Assembly (NCBI GenBank): GCA_958296385.1
Contig: OY282494.1
Coordinates: 665,416-729,415, forward strand
DNA: 64,000 nt
Reading direction: 5' to 3'
From: an uncultured Dehalococcoidia bacterium
GTDB lineage: Bacteria > Chloroflexota > Dehalococcoidia > Lucifugimonadales > UBA3495
Shown one piece after another: positions 38,793 to 47,228 of the stretch (positions are counted from its first letter, which is position 1; each line of letters starts with the position of its first letter). Position numbers and translations under genes: made by a program. Under the pieces are notes generated by a model. The model searched no databases. It saw nothing but the letters and a program-made list of their open reading frames with translations, and was not told the DNA's origin.

Positions 38793-40967
38793 CTAGACGT
38801 CAATCACCAGCCCCTCATCCTTGAGGTCTTGCAGGATTTCGTCGGCGATGGATTTACGCACTTTGAGGCGGCGTTCAATCATGGCCGAGTTCAGGCGGGG
38901 GTTGCGCAGGGCGATGTCGCGGGCTTGCTGCATGACGTCGCCGGGGTAGGCGTCGTCGCTGTCCGGGCCGTCGGCGGCATCGCCGGATGGGCCGTCGCTG
39001 TCCTCGTCCAGGCAGACGGGCGGCAGCGGCGGGCCGTCCTGATTGCGCCAGTAGTCAATGATGCGGTCAATCTCCTCGTCATAAACCAGCGTGCCCTGCC
39101 CCCGGCGCGGCTTGGGGAAATCGTTGTTCAGCAGCAGCAAATCGCCCTTGCCCATCAGTGCCTCGGCGCCGGCGCTGTCCAGAATGACCCGCGAGTCAAC
39201 CTGAGATGCGACGGCGAACGCGACGCGGGCCGGCACGTTGGCCTTGAGCAGGCCGGTGACGACCTTGACCGACGGGCGCTGGGTGGCCAGCACCATGTGG
39301 ATGCCGGCGGCGCGCCCCAGCTGGGCCAGCCGAACCAGCTGCTGCTCTACTTCCAGCCCGCCGGTCATCATCAAGTCGGCCAGCTCGTCAACCACCAGCA
39401 CGAGGAAAGGCATGGGTTCCGGGGACTTGTCGTTGTAGCCGGCGATGTTGCGGACGCCCAAATCCTCCATGGCCCGGTAGCGGCGGGTCATCTCGTTGAT
39501 GAGGCCGCGCAGGGCGGGATAGACTTCATCGGGTTCCACGATTACCGGCGTGACCAGATGGGGGATGCCGTTGAACGGCGTCAGCTCAACCCGCTTGGGG
39601 TCAACCATAATCATCCGCAGTTCGTCCGGCGGGCGGGTCATCAGCAGGGAGGCTACCAGCGAGTTGATGCACACGCTCTTGCCGGAGCCGGTGGCGCCGG
39701 CGATGAGCAGATGGGGCATGGCGGCCAAATCCAGCGCCAAAGGCTGCCCGCCGGCATCCTCGCCCAGCGCAAAGGCCAGCCCGCCCTTGTTGGAAATTTT
39801 GGCAAAGTCCGGGCCCTCTACGATGGAACGCATCAGCACCTTGCCGGGGGAGGGGTTAGGCACTTCCAGGCCCACCAGCCCCTCGCCGGGTTCGGGCGTT
39901 TCAATGATGCGGACATACGGGCTTTTGAGGGCCAGGGCCAGGTCTTTCTGCCGCTTGGTAATATCGCCAACCCGCACCCGGCTGGGGCGTTGGGTTGCGG
40001 TAGAACCTTCCTTATCGGGACGCTGCGGCATATAGCCGGGCACCAGGCCGAAACGCACCACGCGGGGCCCGGCTTTGACGTCCTCGACGGCCACATAGAC
40101 GCCGTGCTCGGCCAGGGCTTCCTTGATTTCGTCCGACATTGCGTTGATGGCGTTCTCGTCAATCTGATGCGCTTCGGACGGGGCCAGCATCTCCACCGAG
40201 GGCAGCTGCCACCCGCCGTTGGAACGCCCGGATGCGGACAGGATGCCGGCTGCGACGGCCGGTTCCGGCGGCATCGGTTCGTCAGCGATAGCGTCCGGCG
40301 CAACGGCCGGCTGAGGCTTGCGGACGGCGGCCGGCGGGGCCGGCGCGCGCCGGAGGATGCGCCCGGACAGGCGGGCCGTGCCCCGGCCGGCGGCGCTGGC
40401 GCCGGCGGCAATCAGCAGGGCCAGCCAGCCCATGCCTTTGGCGGCGGCCCGTGCGGTAATCCAGATGGCGCGGGCGGTGAAACGCAGGGCGGCGTAGTAG
40501 GCCCGCGCGCAGTTGGGAATCACCAGCAGGCCGGCGACGGCGGCGCAAACCACCCAGCCAACGGCGGCGGCAAAGGCATTGCCGGCGGTGATGAAGTAGC
40601 CCCATTCGCCGGCCATGCCGTGGGCGTACAGGGGGCCTTGCGAACCGTTGAACAGCGACAGTCCGATAACCACGGCGGTGACGCCAACGGCGCCGGCCAG
40701 CCACCAGCGGGCGCGGCGCAGCAGCCCCAGCGGGTTGTGCAGCAGTAGCAGCAGGGTGACAATGCCGAACAGCCCGGCGGCGGCCCAGCCGAAGCCCAGC
40801 GTGCCGGCGAACCACGCTGCCAGTTCGGGCCGCAGCAGCGCCGCCCCGCCGACGGCAATGCCCAGCACGGCCAGGATGCCCAGCTCAATCGCCAGCCGGA
40901 GCAGGTTGACGCCGCCGCCGGCTGGCGCGGCCCCTTGCTTGCCTTTGGATAAGATGGCCGCTGACAT
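38793..40967 (-). CDS. ftsK: DNA translocase FtsK/SpoIIIE
   Basis: 724 residues; pumps chromosomal DNA at the division septum. Four hydrophobic segments in the first ~190 residues, a Pro/Ala-rich linker, then the motor: Walker A LIAGATGSGKSVCINSLVASLL, Walker B LRMIMVDPKRVELTPFNGIPHLVTPVI, VVDELADLMM and ATQRPSVKVVTGLLKANVPARVAFAVASQVDSRVILD. The last ~65 residues form the gamma winged-helix domain (NSAMIERRLKVRKSIADEILQDLKDEGLV), which in relatives reads polar DNA sequences. Start at ATG 40967 preceded by GAGGTGAG. It ends a long minus-strand gene run. Confidence 0.95.
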   Translation of the reverse strand: MSAAILSKGKQGAAPAGGGVNLLRLAIELGILAVLGIAVGGAALLRPELAAWFAGTLGFGWAAAGLFGIVTLLLLLHNPLGLLRRARWWLAGAVGVTAVVIGLSLFNGSQGPLYAHGMAGEWGYFITAGNAFAAAVGWVVCAAVAGLLVIPNCARAYYAALRFTARAIWITARAAAKGMGWLALLIAAGASAAGRGTARLSGRILRRAPAPPAAVRKPQPAVAPDAIADEPMPPEPAVAAGILSASGRSNGGWQLPSVEMLAPSEAHQIDENAINAMSDEIKEALAEHGVYVAVEDVKAGPRVVRFGLVPGYMPQRPDKEGSTATQRPSRVRVGDITKRQKDLALALKSPYVRIIETPEPGEGLVGLEVPNPSPGKVLMRSIVEGPDFAKISNKGGLAFALGEDAGGQPLALDLAAMPHLLIAGATGSGKSVCINSLVASLLMTRPPDELRMIMVDPKRVELTPFNGIPHLVTPVIVEPDEVYPALRGLINEMTRRYRAMEDLGVRNIAGYNDKSPEPMPFLVLVVDELADLMMTGGLEVEQQLVRLAQLGRAAGIHMVLATQRPSVKVVTGLLKANVPARVAFAVASQVDSRVILDSAGAEALMGKGDLLLLNNDFPKPRRGQGTLVYDEEIDRIIDYWRNQDGPPLPPVCLDEDSDGPSGDAADGPDSDDAYPGDVMQQARDIALRNPRLNSAMIERRLKVRKSIADEILQDLKDEGLVIDV

Positions 40968-41037
40968 ATCGCTCACCTCACGGGGCAATGTCCCTAATCC
41001 GGACACGCCGACAAACGGGGTGGCGCGTTGGCCGGGC

Positions 41038-42732
41038 TTAGAGTTCCAAGAGTACCGGAACTATCATAGGCCGCTTGTTGAGTTCACTGCGAAGGAACTG
41101 CCGGGCAACTTTTCGTATCTTTGCTTCGCCGGCCTCCCGATTGCCGCCGGTGGGTTCGCCGGCGATGCTCATTGCCACCGCCTCGGCCAGCCGCCGGCCG
41201 GCGTCAACGGCCTCGTGCGGCTCCATAAAGCCGCTGGCGGCAACCTGCACCGGGCCGCACAGCAGCCCGTCGGCGTCGCTGCCGGCGCACACTACTACCA
41301 CGCCGTCGCGGGCCAGGGAGCGGCGTTCCCGCAGCACCGGGCTGTCGGTTTCCATTACCGATGGGCCGTCCAGGTAGATTGGCCCGGCCGGTATGGAGCC
41401 CGCGATGCTGGCGCCGGCGTCGTCAAATTGCAGGATGTCGCCGTCCTCCAGGACAAAAATGCCGTCAGGCGCGGCGCCCAGTTCCCAAGCCAGCTGCGCG
41501 TGGGCCCGCAGATGCCGGTATTCCCCGTGCACCGGCACAAAGTACCGGGGCCGGGTCAGGTTCAGCATCAGTTTCAGTTCCTCCTGGCTGGCGTGGCCGT
41601 GGACGTGTACCCGCGCCACCCGGTCGTAAAGCACCTGGGCGCCTTGCCGCAGCAGGTTGTCAATGGTCTGGCTTACCGCCCGCTCGTTGCCCGGTATGGG
41701 GGTGGCGGAGATGATTACGGTATCGCCCTCCAAAAGGTCAACGTCCCGGCTTTCGCCCCGGGCGATGCGAACCAGCGCGGAGGTGGGTTCGCCCTGGCTG
41801 CCGGTGGTCATCAGCACTACCTTATCCAGCGGCAGATTGGCGGCCTCGCCGACGGTGATGATGGTGCCGGGCCGGGCGTCCAGATAGCCCATTTCGGTTG
41901 ACATCTGCACGTTGGCAACCATGCTGCGCCCGACGAAAGCAACCTGCCGGCCGTGTTTCTCGGCGGCGTTGATTACCTGCTGGATGCGGCTAATCAGCGA
42001 TGCAAAGGTGGCCACGATGGCCCGGCCGGGAGCATCGCCAATGGCCCGGTCCAGGGCCTCGCTCATCACCTGCTCGGAGGGGGTGTAGCCGGGCAGTTCG
42101 GCGTAGGTGGAGTCGGAAAAGAGCAGCAGCACGCCGCGCGCGCCCCGCTCGGCCAGCGCGGTCAGGTCAATGGTATGGCCGTCCACCGGCGTATGGTCAA
42201 TCTTGAAATCGCCGGTATGGATGACGCTGCCCCAAGGGGTTTCAATGCAGATGCCCATGGCATCCGGGATGCTGTGGCAGACCCGGAACCAGGTAGCCCG
42301 AAAGTTGTCGCCAAACTGCACCGGCTCCTCCGGGTCGATGGCGTGGATTTCAGCATCGCGGGTGCGCCGGCGTTCGTTCAGCTTGACGGCAATCAGGCCG
42401 TGGGCCAGGCGGGGCGCGTACACCGGCACGTTGAGCTCCGGCAGGACGTGGGGCAGCGCGCCGATGTGGTCCTCGTGGCCGTGGGTGATGAGGATGCCCC
42501 GCACCCGCTCCCGGTTGGCGGCCAGATAGGACACGTCGGGAATGATTAAATCAACGCCGGGCATATCCTCGCTGGGAAACTGGATGCCGCAGTCAACGAC
42601 GATGATGTCATCGCCGCATTCCAGCACCATCATATTTTTGCCAATCTCGCCCAACCCGCCCAACGGCAGGACGCGCAGGGGCGGCAAGCCCCGTTCCTGG
42701 TAAGTCGCAGAATTCGTCAAGTGATACACCAA
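41038..42732 (-). CDS. rnj: Ribonuclease J
   Basis: 564-residue metallo-beta-lactamase/beta-CASP ribonuclease. Metal site ITHGHEDHIGALPHVL, SVIHTGDFKID, LFSDSTYAE, beta-CASP pieces GRAIVATFASLISRIQQVINAAEKHGR and TTGSQGEPTSALVRIA, and the late VHVHGHASQEELKLML and PVHGEYRHLRAHAQLA. RNase J processes and degrades mRNA and rRNA by endo- and 5'-3' exonuclease action. The frame opens with TTG 42732 directly after the UDG stop (TGATTGGTG), with GTG 42729 as alternative; no Shine-Dalgarno is visible, so coupled translation is likely. Confidence 0.93.
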   Translation of the reverse strand: MVYHLTNSATYQERGLPPLRVLPLGGLGEIGKNMMVLECGDDIIVVDCGIQFPSEDMPGVDLIIPDVSYLAANRERVRGILITHGHEDHIGALPHVLPELNVPVYAPRLAHGLIAVKLNERRRTRDAEIHAIDPEEPVQFGDNFRATWFRVCHSIPDAMGICIETPWGSVIHTGDFKIDHTPVDGHTIDLTALAERGARGVLLLFSDSTYAELPGYTPSEQVMSEALDRAIGDAPGRAIVATFASLISRIQQVINAAEKHGRQVAFVGRSMVANVQMSTEMGYLDARPGTIITVGEAANLPLDKVVLMTTGSQGEPTSALVRIARGESRDVDLLEGDTVIISATPIPGNERAVSQTIDNLLRQGAQVLYDRVARVHVHGHASQEELKLMLNLTRPRYFVPVHGEYRHLRAHAQLAWELGAAPDGIFVLEDGDILQFDDAGASIAGSIPAGPIYLDGPSVMETDSPVLRERRSLARDGVVVVCAGSDADGLLCGPVQVAASGFMEPHEAVDAGRRLAEAVAMSIAGEPTGGNREAGEAKIRKVARQFLRSELNKRPMIVPVLLEL

Positions 42733-43515
42733 TCAGAGCAAGGGCAGTTGGCCGGGCAAAGGTTCATCGGGGGCCGGCGGTTCAATAGATGGCGGCTCAG
42801 CCGGGGCTGGCGGCGGGGCGGCGGGCGGCACGTCCCAAAAGGACGGGGCCGGCGTCGCCGTTTGGGAGGCCGGTTCGTACCCGGCGGCGGTATCGCTAAT
42901 GTGATGGGGTTCCAGCCCATGGGGTTCGGGTATGCCGGCCGGTTCGGAGGCTGGGTCGGCTTGCAGGCGGAGGACGTCCAGCAGGCCGGCCAGTTTGGCG
43001 AAATCCTCCTCGATGGCAACGCGCATTTCCTGACGCCGGAGGCCGGCGGCCGGGTGCATAATCGGGAAAATCTGCCGCCCGTCAACGGAACGCAGCCGGC
43101 CGCGCACTCTGCTGATAGTCTGCCCCGGCAGGAACCGGCCCGTAGAGAATCGCCCCAGCGTGACAATCAGACGCGGGGCAATCAGCTCAATCTGGCGTTC
43201 CAGGTACTTGGAGCAGGCGGCGATTTCGCCGGGGGCCGGGTCCCGGTTGTCCGGCGGGCGGCACTTGACCATGTTGGCGATGTACACCTGGTCCCGGGTC
43301 ATTCCGATGGACTGCAACAGGTCTTCCAGAAAGCCGCCGGCCGGGCCGACAAAGGGGCGGCCCTGGCGGTCTTCCTGATAGCCCGGGCCCTCTCCGATAA
43401 ACAGCACTTCGGCATCGGCGGGGCCTTCGCCGGGCACGGCGTTCGTGCGGCTTTGGTGCAGCGGGCAATCGGTGCACGCGCAAACTTCACGGGCCACGTC
43501 TTCCAGCGTATCCAT
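42733..43515 (-). CDS. Family 4 uracil-DNA glycosylase (Fe-S)
   Basis: 260 residues; removes uracil from DNA. Iron-sulfur cysteines at Cys14/Cys17 (CACTDC), Cys85 (VKCRPPDN) and Cys101 (ACSKYL). Active-site motifs GEGPGYQEDRQGRPFVGPAG and IMHPAAGLR are family 4 type, not UdgX (no Arg-rich linker). The catalytic domain ends near residue 185; a Pro-rich ~75-residue C-terminal tail (PPAAPPPAPAEPP) is extra and probably disordered. Its stop codon abuts the RNase J start. Confidence 0.92.
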   Translation of the reverse strand: MDTLEDVAREVCACTDCPLHQSRTNAVPGEGPADAEVLFIGEGPGYQEDRQGRPFVGPAGGFLEDLLQSIGMTRDQVYIANMVKCRPPDNRDPAPGEIAACSKYLERQIELIAPRLIVTLGRFSTGRFLPGQTISRVRGRLRSVDGRQIFPIMHPAAGLRRQEMRVAIEEDFAKLAGLLDVLRLQADPASEPAGIPEPHGLEPHHISDTAAGYEPASQTATPAPSFWDVPPAAPPPAPAEPPSIEPPAPDEPLPGQLPLL

Positions 43516-43585
43516 AGGGAATCGGCCACTGCCGGGTTTGGCGCCGGCGGAGCATCAGTCAATCCGCCGGCGGCCCATCCGCCGG

Positions 43586-43846
43586 CTATTCGTCGGCCAC
43601 GCCTTTGTTTTGCAGATAGCTGACGGCATCGGCGATGGTGTGAATCTCCCCGGCGTCCTCGTCGGGTATCTCAATGGGGTTGCCGTCGGTACTGAACTCC
43701 TCCTCAAAGGCCATAATCAGCTCCACCAGGTCCAGCGAGTCGGCTCCCAGGTCATCCTGAAAGGACGACCCCTCCGTAACTTCGCCGGCGTCAACGCCAA
43801 GCTTGTCGACAACGATGTCCGTGACGCGCTCCAAAATGCTACTCAA
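43586..43846 (-). CDS. acpP: Acyl carrier protein
   Basis: 86 residues, acidic, with the phosphopantetheine site [12 protein letters not shown] at Ser37. It carries growing acyl chains in fatty acid synthesis. TTG start (43846) eight bases after GGAG; an ATG just upstream is out of frame. A short insertion ([17 protein letters not shown]) makes it slightly longer than E. coli ACP. It lies near fabD, consistent with a fatty acid cluster, though fabG, fabH and fabF are not here. Confidence 0.95.
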   Translation of the reverse strand: MSSILERVTDIVVDKLGVDAGEVTEGSSFQDDLGADSLDLVELIMAFEEEFSTDGNPIEIPDEDAGEIHTIADAVSYLQNKGVADE

Positions 43847-43929
43847 CAGTTCATCTCCGTAAAGTTCCGGCGTCGCAACGCCGTCAGTTTAATCCAGGCC
43901 GTAAGTTCAATCCGAATCGAGGTCGTCCG

Positions 43930-44466
43930 TTAATTGAGGTCGTCCGCTGCCGGATGGGTTGCGGACGGGGTTGGGGAATTGGCGGCGGCGGACAGCTCAA
44001 CCAGCAAGGTTGCCAGCACTCCGTTGACGAACCGCGCGCTGCTTGCGCTGCCGAACATGAACGCCAATTCCACTGCTTCGTTCACCACCACTTGACGGGG
44101 CACCGTGTCCCGGTTGACTAGCTCATAGATTGCCACACGCAATATGTTGCGGTCAACGGCAGCCAGCAGGTTGACGGGTATGGCCGGCGCCAGCCGCTGG
44201 ATGGTGCCGTCCAGCCGGTCAAGCTGCTCGGTGACCTTATCTACCATGTCGGCGGCGGTGCGTCGTACCGACGGGCCGGCCGGTTCCTCAGCGCACAGCC
44301 ATTCCAGCAGTTCAGCATCGGATACGCCCTTGACGTCGGCGGCGAACAGCACTTGCAGGGCCAGTATGCGGGCCTGGCGGCCTACCGGGCCGGCGCGCAG
44401 GGCGCGGGGGCGGCTGCGTGTGCGGGGCCGGGCCGGGCGGGTGCCTGTGCCGATGGGGGCTGACAT
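43930..44466 (-). CDS. nusB: Transcription antitermination factor NusB
   Basis: 178 residues. After a basic Arg/Pro-rich N-terminal tail (about 1-30), the NusB fold begins at GRQARILALQVLFAADVKG, continues with LAPAIPVNLLAAVDRNILRVAIYELVNRDTVPRQVVVNEAVELAFMFGSASSARFVNGVLATL, which is strongly diagnostic. NusB with NusE assists rRNA antitermination. Start at ATG 44466; the frame is open further upstream into fabD but unconserved. It lies between fabD and acpP. Confidence 0.92.
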   Translation of the reverse strand: MSAPIGTGTRPARPRTRSRPRALRAGPVGRQARILALQVLFAADVKGVSDAELLEWLCAEEPAGPSVRRTAADMVDKVTEQLDRLDGTIQRLAPAIPVNLLAAVDRNILRVAIYELVNRDTVPRQVVVNEAVELAFMFGSASSARFVNGVLATLLVELSAAANSPTPSATHPAADDLN

Positions 44467-44500
44467 GGGAGAGTCCCAACGGAACGGCCAGGGGCCGGCG

Positions 44501-45451
44501 TTAGTTCCGGTCTGCCGCCGCTTTGCGTATGGAATCGGGGTCGGACAGCGTAAGCGCGCCCACGCCGGCGTCAATGCGCCGCACCAGGCTGGACAGCACG
44601 CGGGCCGGGCCGAATTCCACGAAACGGTTCACGCCGCTGCCCACCATAAACTGCACCGAGTGTTTCCAGAGGACGCAGTTGCACAGCCCGGTCAGCAGTT
44701 CCTCGCGGGCCTGCGCCGCGTTGACGATGGGGGCGCCGGTCGAGTTGGCAATCACCGGGAACTCCGGGTCGTGCAGCTTGATGTCGTCAATGGCGTGGGA
44801 CAGTCCATCCTGGGCCAGGCGCATCAGGCGGGAGTGAAAAGCGCCGCTCACGGCCAGCGGCACTACCTTTTTGGCGCCACGGGCCAGGGCCAAATCCATC
44901 GCGCGGGCCAGGGCAATCTTGTCGCCGCTGACGACGATTTGGTCATCGGAGTTGATGTTGGCCAGCTCTACGCCGGAATCCAGGGCCACCTGGCCGACGG
45001 TATGCTCGTCCAGCCCGATGATGGCGGCCATTGAACCGGGGCGGGCTTCGCCGGCCTCGTGCATCAGCCGGCCGCGCTCCCGCACCAGCCGGATGCCGTC
45101 GCCAAAATCCATCACGCCGCCCACCACCATAGACGTGTACTCGCCCAGGCTGTGGCCGGCGACGGCGGCCGGCTGCGGCGCGGCCGGGCCCAGAAACTCC
45201 TGCCACGCCCGCCAGATGGCGATGCTCACCGCCATAATCGCCGGCTGGGCGTGGGCGGTGTCCTGCAAGTCTGCGGACGGGCCCTCAAAGATAAGCCGGG
45301 AAAGGGGCATCCCCAAGCTGTCGTCGGCCTCGGCAAACACCGTGCGCGCCGCCGGGGAAACGTCGTAAAGCGTCCGCCCCATCCCGACTTTCTGGGTTCC
45401 CTGGCCGGGAAAGATGTAGGAATAAACCGGAGCGATTTCAATGTCACTCAT
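44501..45451 (-). CDS. fabD: Malonyl-CoA:ACP transacylase
   Basis: 316 residues; transfers malonyl from CoA to ACP. Motifs: YIFPGQGTQKVGMG at the N-terminus, VAGHSLGEYTSMVVGG with nucleophile Ser, RGRLMHEAGEARPGSMAAIIG, and VSGAFHSRLM with the catalytic His. The substrate Arg is in RERGRLM. Start at ATG 45451 with GGAG about nine bases upstream. It precedes nusB and acpP on the same strand. Confidence 0.95.
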   Translation of the reverse strand: MSDIEIAPVYSYIFPGQGTQKVGMGRTLYDVSPAARTVFAEADDSLGMPLSRLIFEGPSADLQDTAHAQPAIMAVSIAIWRAWQEFLGPAAPQPAAVAGHSLGEYTSMVVGGVMDFGDGIRLVRERGRLMHEAGEARPGSMAAIIGLDEHTVGQVALDSGVELANINSDDQIVVSGDKIALARAMDLALARGAKKVVPLAVSGAFHSRLMRLAQDGLSHAIDDIKLHDPEFPVIANSTGAPIVNAAQAREELLTGLCNCVLWKHSVQFMVGSGVNRFVEFGPARVLSSLVRRIDAGVGALTLSDPDSIRKAAADRN

Positions 45452-45533
45452 TCCGCCGCACTCCAAACTGCCTGGCGAGGCCGGTGCAAATAACGTTCCC
45501 GATGGGGGTAGCGTTGGATGGGATGGGGATGGG

Positions 45534-45713
45534 TTAGACGGTTACTTGCCGGCCGCGATAGTACCCGCAGCCCGGACAGGCGGCGTGGGGCCGCTTGGCG
45601 GTGCGACAGCGGGGACAGCGCGCCGGGTTCAGCGCGCGCAATCGGTAAGCGGGGGAGGAAAGCCGGCGGCCCTTGCGGGCCCGGGTGGTTTTCTTGTTTG
45701 GCAGTGCGCCCAT
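45534..45713 (-). CDS. rpmF: 50S ribosomal protein L32
   Basis: 59-residue zinc-ribbon ribosomal protein: MGALPNKKTTRARKGRRLS at the N-terminus and CPRC...CPGCGYYRGRQV at the C-terminus. The four Cys form the zinc ribbon. Position between DUF177 and fabD matches the widespread yceD-rpmF-fab gene order. The gene is short and easily missed by length cut-offs. Confidence 0.95.
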   Translation of the reverse strand: MGALPNKKTTRARKGRRLSSPAYRLRALNPARCPRCRTAKRPHAACPGCGYYRGRQVTV

Positions 45714-45770
45714 GATTATCCTGTAAGTTGGGGTAGGTAAGTTGGGGTAGGGTTGAGTGGGGTAGGATGT

Positions 45771-46283
45771 TTAGTCAACAATCAGCGCGCGCAGGGCGGC
45801 CCAGCGTGGATCGATGTCAAGCTCGTAGCAGTCGCACTTGAATTGATTGCGGTCGCGGCCACAGCGGTCGCAAATCCCGCCGCATTCCGGGCGGCACAGG
45901 GGTTTCAGCGGCAGCGCGGCGATGGCCGATTGTCGGACGGCTTCGGTCAAGTTCAGGGTGTGGTCGTCGGCGATGTAAAGGCCGTCCCAATCCTCCGGCA
46001 CGTCAAGCCGATGGCCGGTTCTGACGTCCACTTGTGGCAGATATTCCTCGTCAAGCTCCAGGTCAAGCGTCCGGTTAAAGTCCGCCAGGCAGCGGCTGCA
46101 ATCCTGCATTACCGTAACGCTAACGTCCGCCTCAACCCAGACACCCTGATGGGTGCGGACGAAACGGCCGGCGCCGGCAACGTATTCAACCGGCGGTTCA
46201 AGGTCGGCGTAAGGTTCGCCGACGGTGAAAGCGCGCTGGGAACCGATGGGCTCTTTCAGCAACTGCGCTACGTTGTAGTTCAT
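45771..46283 (-). CDS. DUF177 (YceD-like) protein
   Basis: 170 residues. The family is found directly upstream of rpmF across bacteria, and the plant homologue aids 23S rRNA accumulation. Motifs: a CSRCL pair in the middle (VMQDCSRCLADFNRTLDLELDEEYLPQ) and the C-terminal CRPECGGICDRCGRDRNQFKC cysteine cluster, likely zinc binding. ATG 46283, with a promoter about 65 bases upstream. First gene of the rpmF-fabD-nusB-acpP run. Confidence 0.9.
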   Translation of the reverse strand: MNYNVAQLLKEPIGSQRAFTVGEPYADLEPPVEYVAGAGRFVRTHQGVWVEADVSVTVMQDCSRCLADFNRTLDLELDEEYLPQVDVRTGHRLDVPEDWDGLYIADDHTLNLTEAVRQSAIAALPLKPLCRPECGGICDRCGRDRNQFKCDCYELDIDPRWAALRALIVD

Positions 46284-46346
46284 CGCAAGCTACGGCTCTC
46301 ATGCCCGTCCGGTTCGCATCGCCCGACTGGTACAAAACTGCGGCGA

Positions 46347-46375
46347 ATTATAGACCCGGCACGGATTATCCGCAA
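46347..46375 (-). promoter_or_regulatory. Sigma70-type promoter of the DUF177-rpmF run
   Basis: Minus-strand TTGCGG (46375-46370), 17-base spacer, perfect TATAAT (46352-46347), 64 bases before the DUF177 start. Confidence 0.6.
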
Positions 46376-46444
46376 GAAAAGGCAGCGCGAATTTAACGAG
46401 TTTTGACATCGGCCCGGCCATCGTTCAGTCGGTCAGTCAATCGA

Positions 46445-46855
46445 TCAATCGTTGCGGGCGTTGGCCGCGATGTACTCAACGATGTCGTTGGTGGAGGTTC
46501 CCGGCCCGAACACTGCGGACACGCCCATGGCGTTCAGCGGTTCCCGGTCCTCCTCCGGGACGATGCCGCCCAGCACTACCAGCACGTCGTCCATGCTCTG
46601 CTCGCGCAGCCGGCGCATAATCTCCGGCATCAGCTCCATGTGGGCGCCGGACAGGATGCTCAGGCCCAGCACGGCCACGTCCTCCTGCGCCGCCGCCTGC
46701 ACCACCATCTGCGGGGTTTGCCGGATGCCGGTGTAGATTACCTCCATCCCGGAGTCGCGCAGGGCGCGGGCAATAACCTTGGCCCCCCGGTCGTGTCCGT
46801 CCAAGCCGGGCTTGGCAACCAGTACGCGGATGGGGCTGTCGCGGTGCGTCGTCAT
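46445..46855 (-). CDS. Methylmalonyl-CoA mutase B12-binding (small) subunit
   Basis: 136-residue cobalamin-binding domain. The DxHxxG signature is LDGHDRG with the lower-ligand His at residue 21; [11 protein letters not shown] and [28 protein letters not shown] complete the B12 Rossmann fold. It should pair with the catalytic subunit at 32575-34254, about 12 kb away, rather than being adjacent as in many genomes. Length and lack of a barrel exclude a full mutase. It stands alone between DUF177 and a tRNA, with no visible promoter. Confidence 0.93.
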   Translation of the reverse strand: MTTHRDSPIRVLVAKPGLDGHDRGAKVIARALRDSGMEVIYTGIRQTPQMVVQAAAQEDVAVLGLSILSGAHMELMPEIMRRLREQSMDDVLVVLGGIVPEEDREPLNAMGVSAVFGPGTSTNDIVEYIAANARND

Positions 46856-47047
46856 CGTTCAGTCAGATGGTTCAATCGGCAATGAGCTAGTTAGTTGCGA
46901 CCGGCGGGCCAAGGCCACTGCCGGACAACTCAATAATTGTCCCAGACATCCCCCCGCTATGCAATACCACGCTACGAAATGCGGGCCTTTTGCAACCGGA
47001 AATCGTCAGACGGCAGCATCATGCCGTCATTCTGCCGGCGCGCATCG

Positions 47048-47077
47048 TTGACAGTCAACGAACTGGTCTAATATCTT
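47048..47077 (+). promoter_or_regulatory. Promoter of tRNA-Arg(UCU) with overlapping palindrome
   Basis: Perfect TTGACA (47048-47053), 18-base spacer, TATCTT (47072-47077, 4/6), 11 bases before the tRNA. The -35 lies inside the palindrome CGTTGAC-A-GTCAACG (47046-47060), which could be an operator or chance. Confidence 0.5.
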
Positions 47078-47088
47078 AAAACTAGCGC

Positions 47089-47164
47089 GTCCCAGTAGCT
47101 CAGTGGATAGAGCGGTTGCCTTCTAAGCAACTGGCCGCGGGTTCGAATCCTGCCTGGGACGCCA
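47089..47164 (+). tRNA. tRNA-Arg (anticodon TCT)
   Basis: Acceptor GTCCCAG/CTGGGAC, D-stem GCTC/GAGC, anticodon stem GTTGC/GCAAC with loop CTTCTAA (anticodon TCT), T-arm with TTCGAAT, discriminator G and encoded CCA. Reads AGA/AGG codons. Confidence 0.96.
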
Positions 47165-47228
47165 TCTTACTGCCTGCCCCGCCTAGTTTGACTTGGCCCA
47201 AGTACGCATCATGACCGGAGTTTGATTT

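Noticed and set aside
38370-40748. 792-codon open frame antisense to ftsK
   Set aside because: High-GC antisense frame; ftsK on the other strand has clear motifs, and the antisense product has no recognisable domain.
46419-46864. CATCGTTCAGTC direct repeats either side of the B12-subunit gene as att or target duplications
   Set aside because: A 12-mer pair within 1 kb is expected a few times by chance in a window of this size, and no inverted ends or integrase accompany it.
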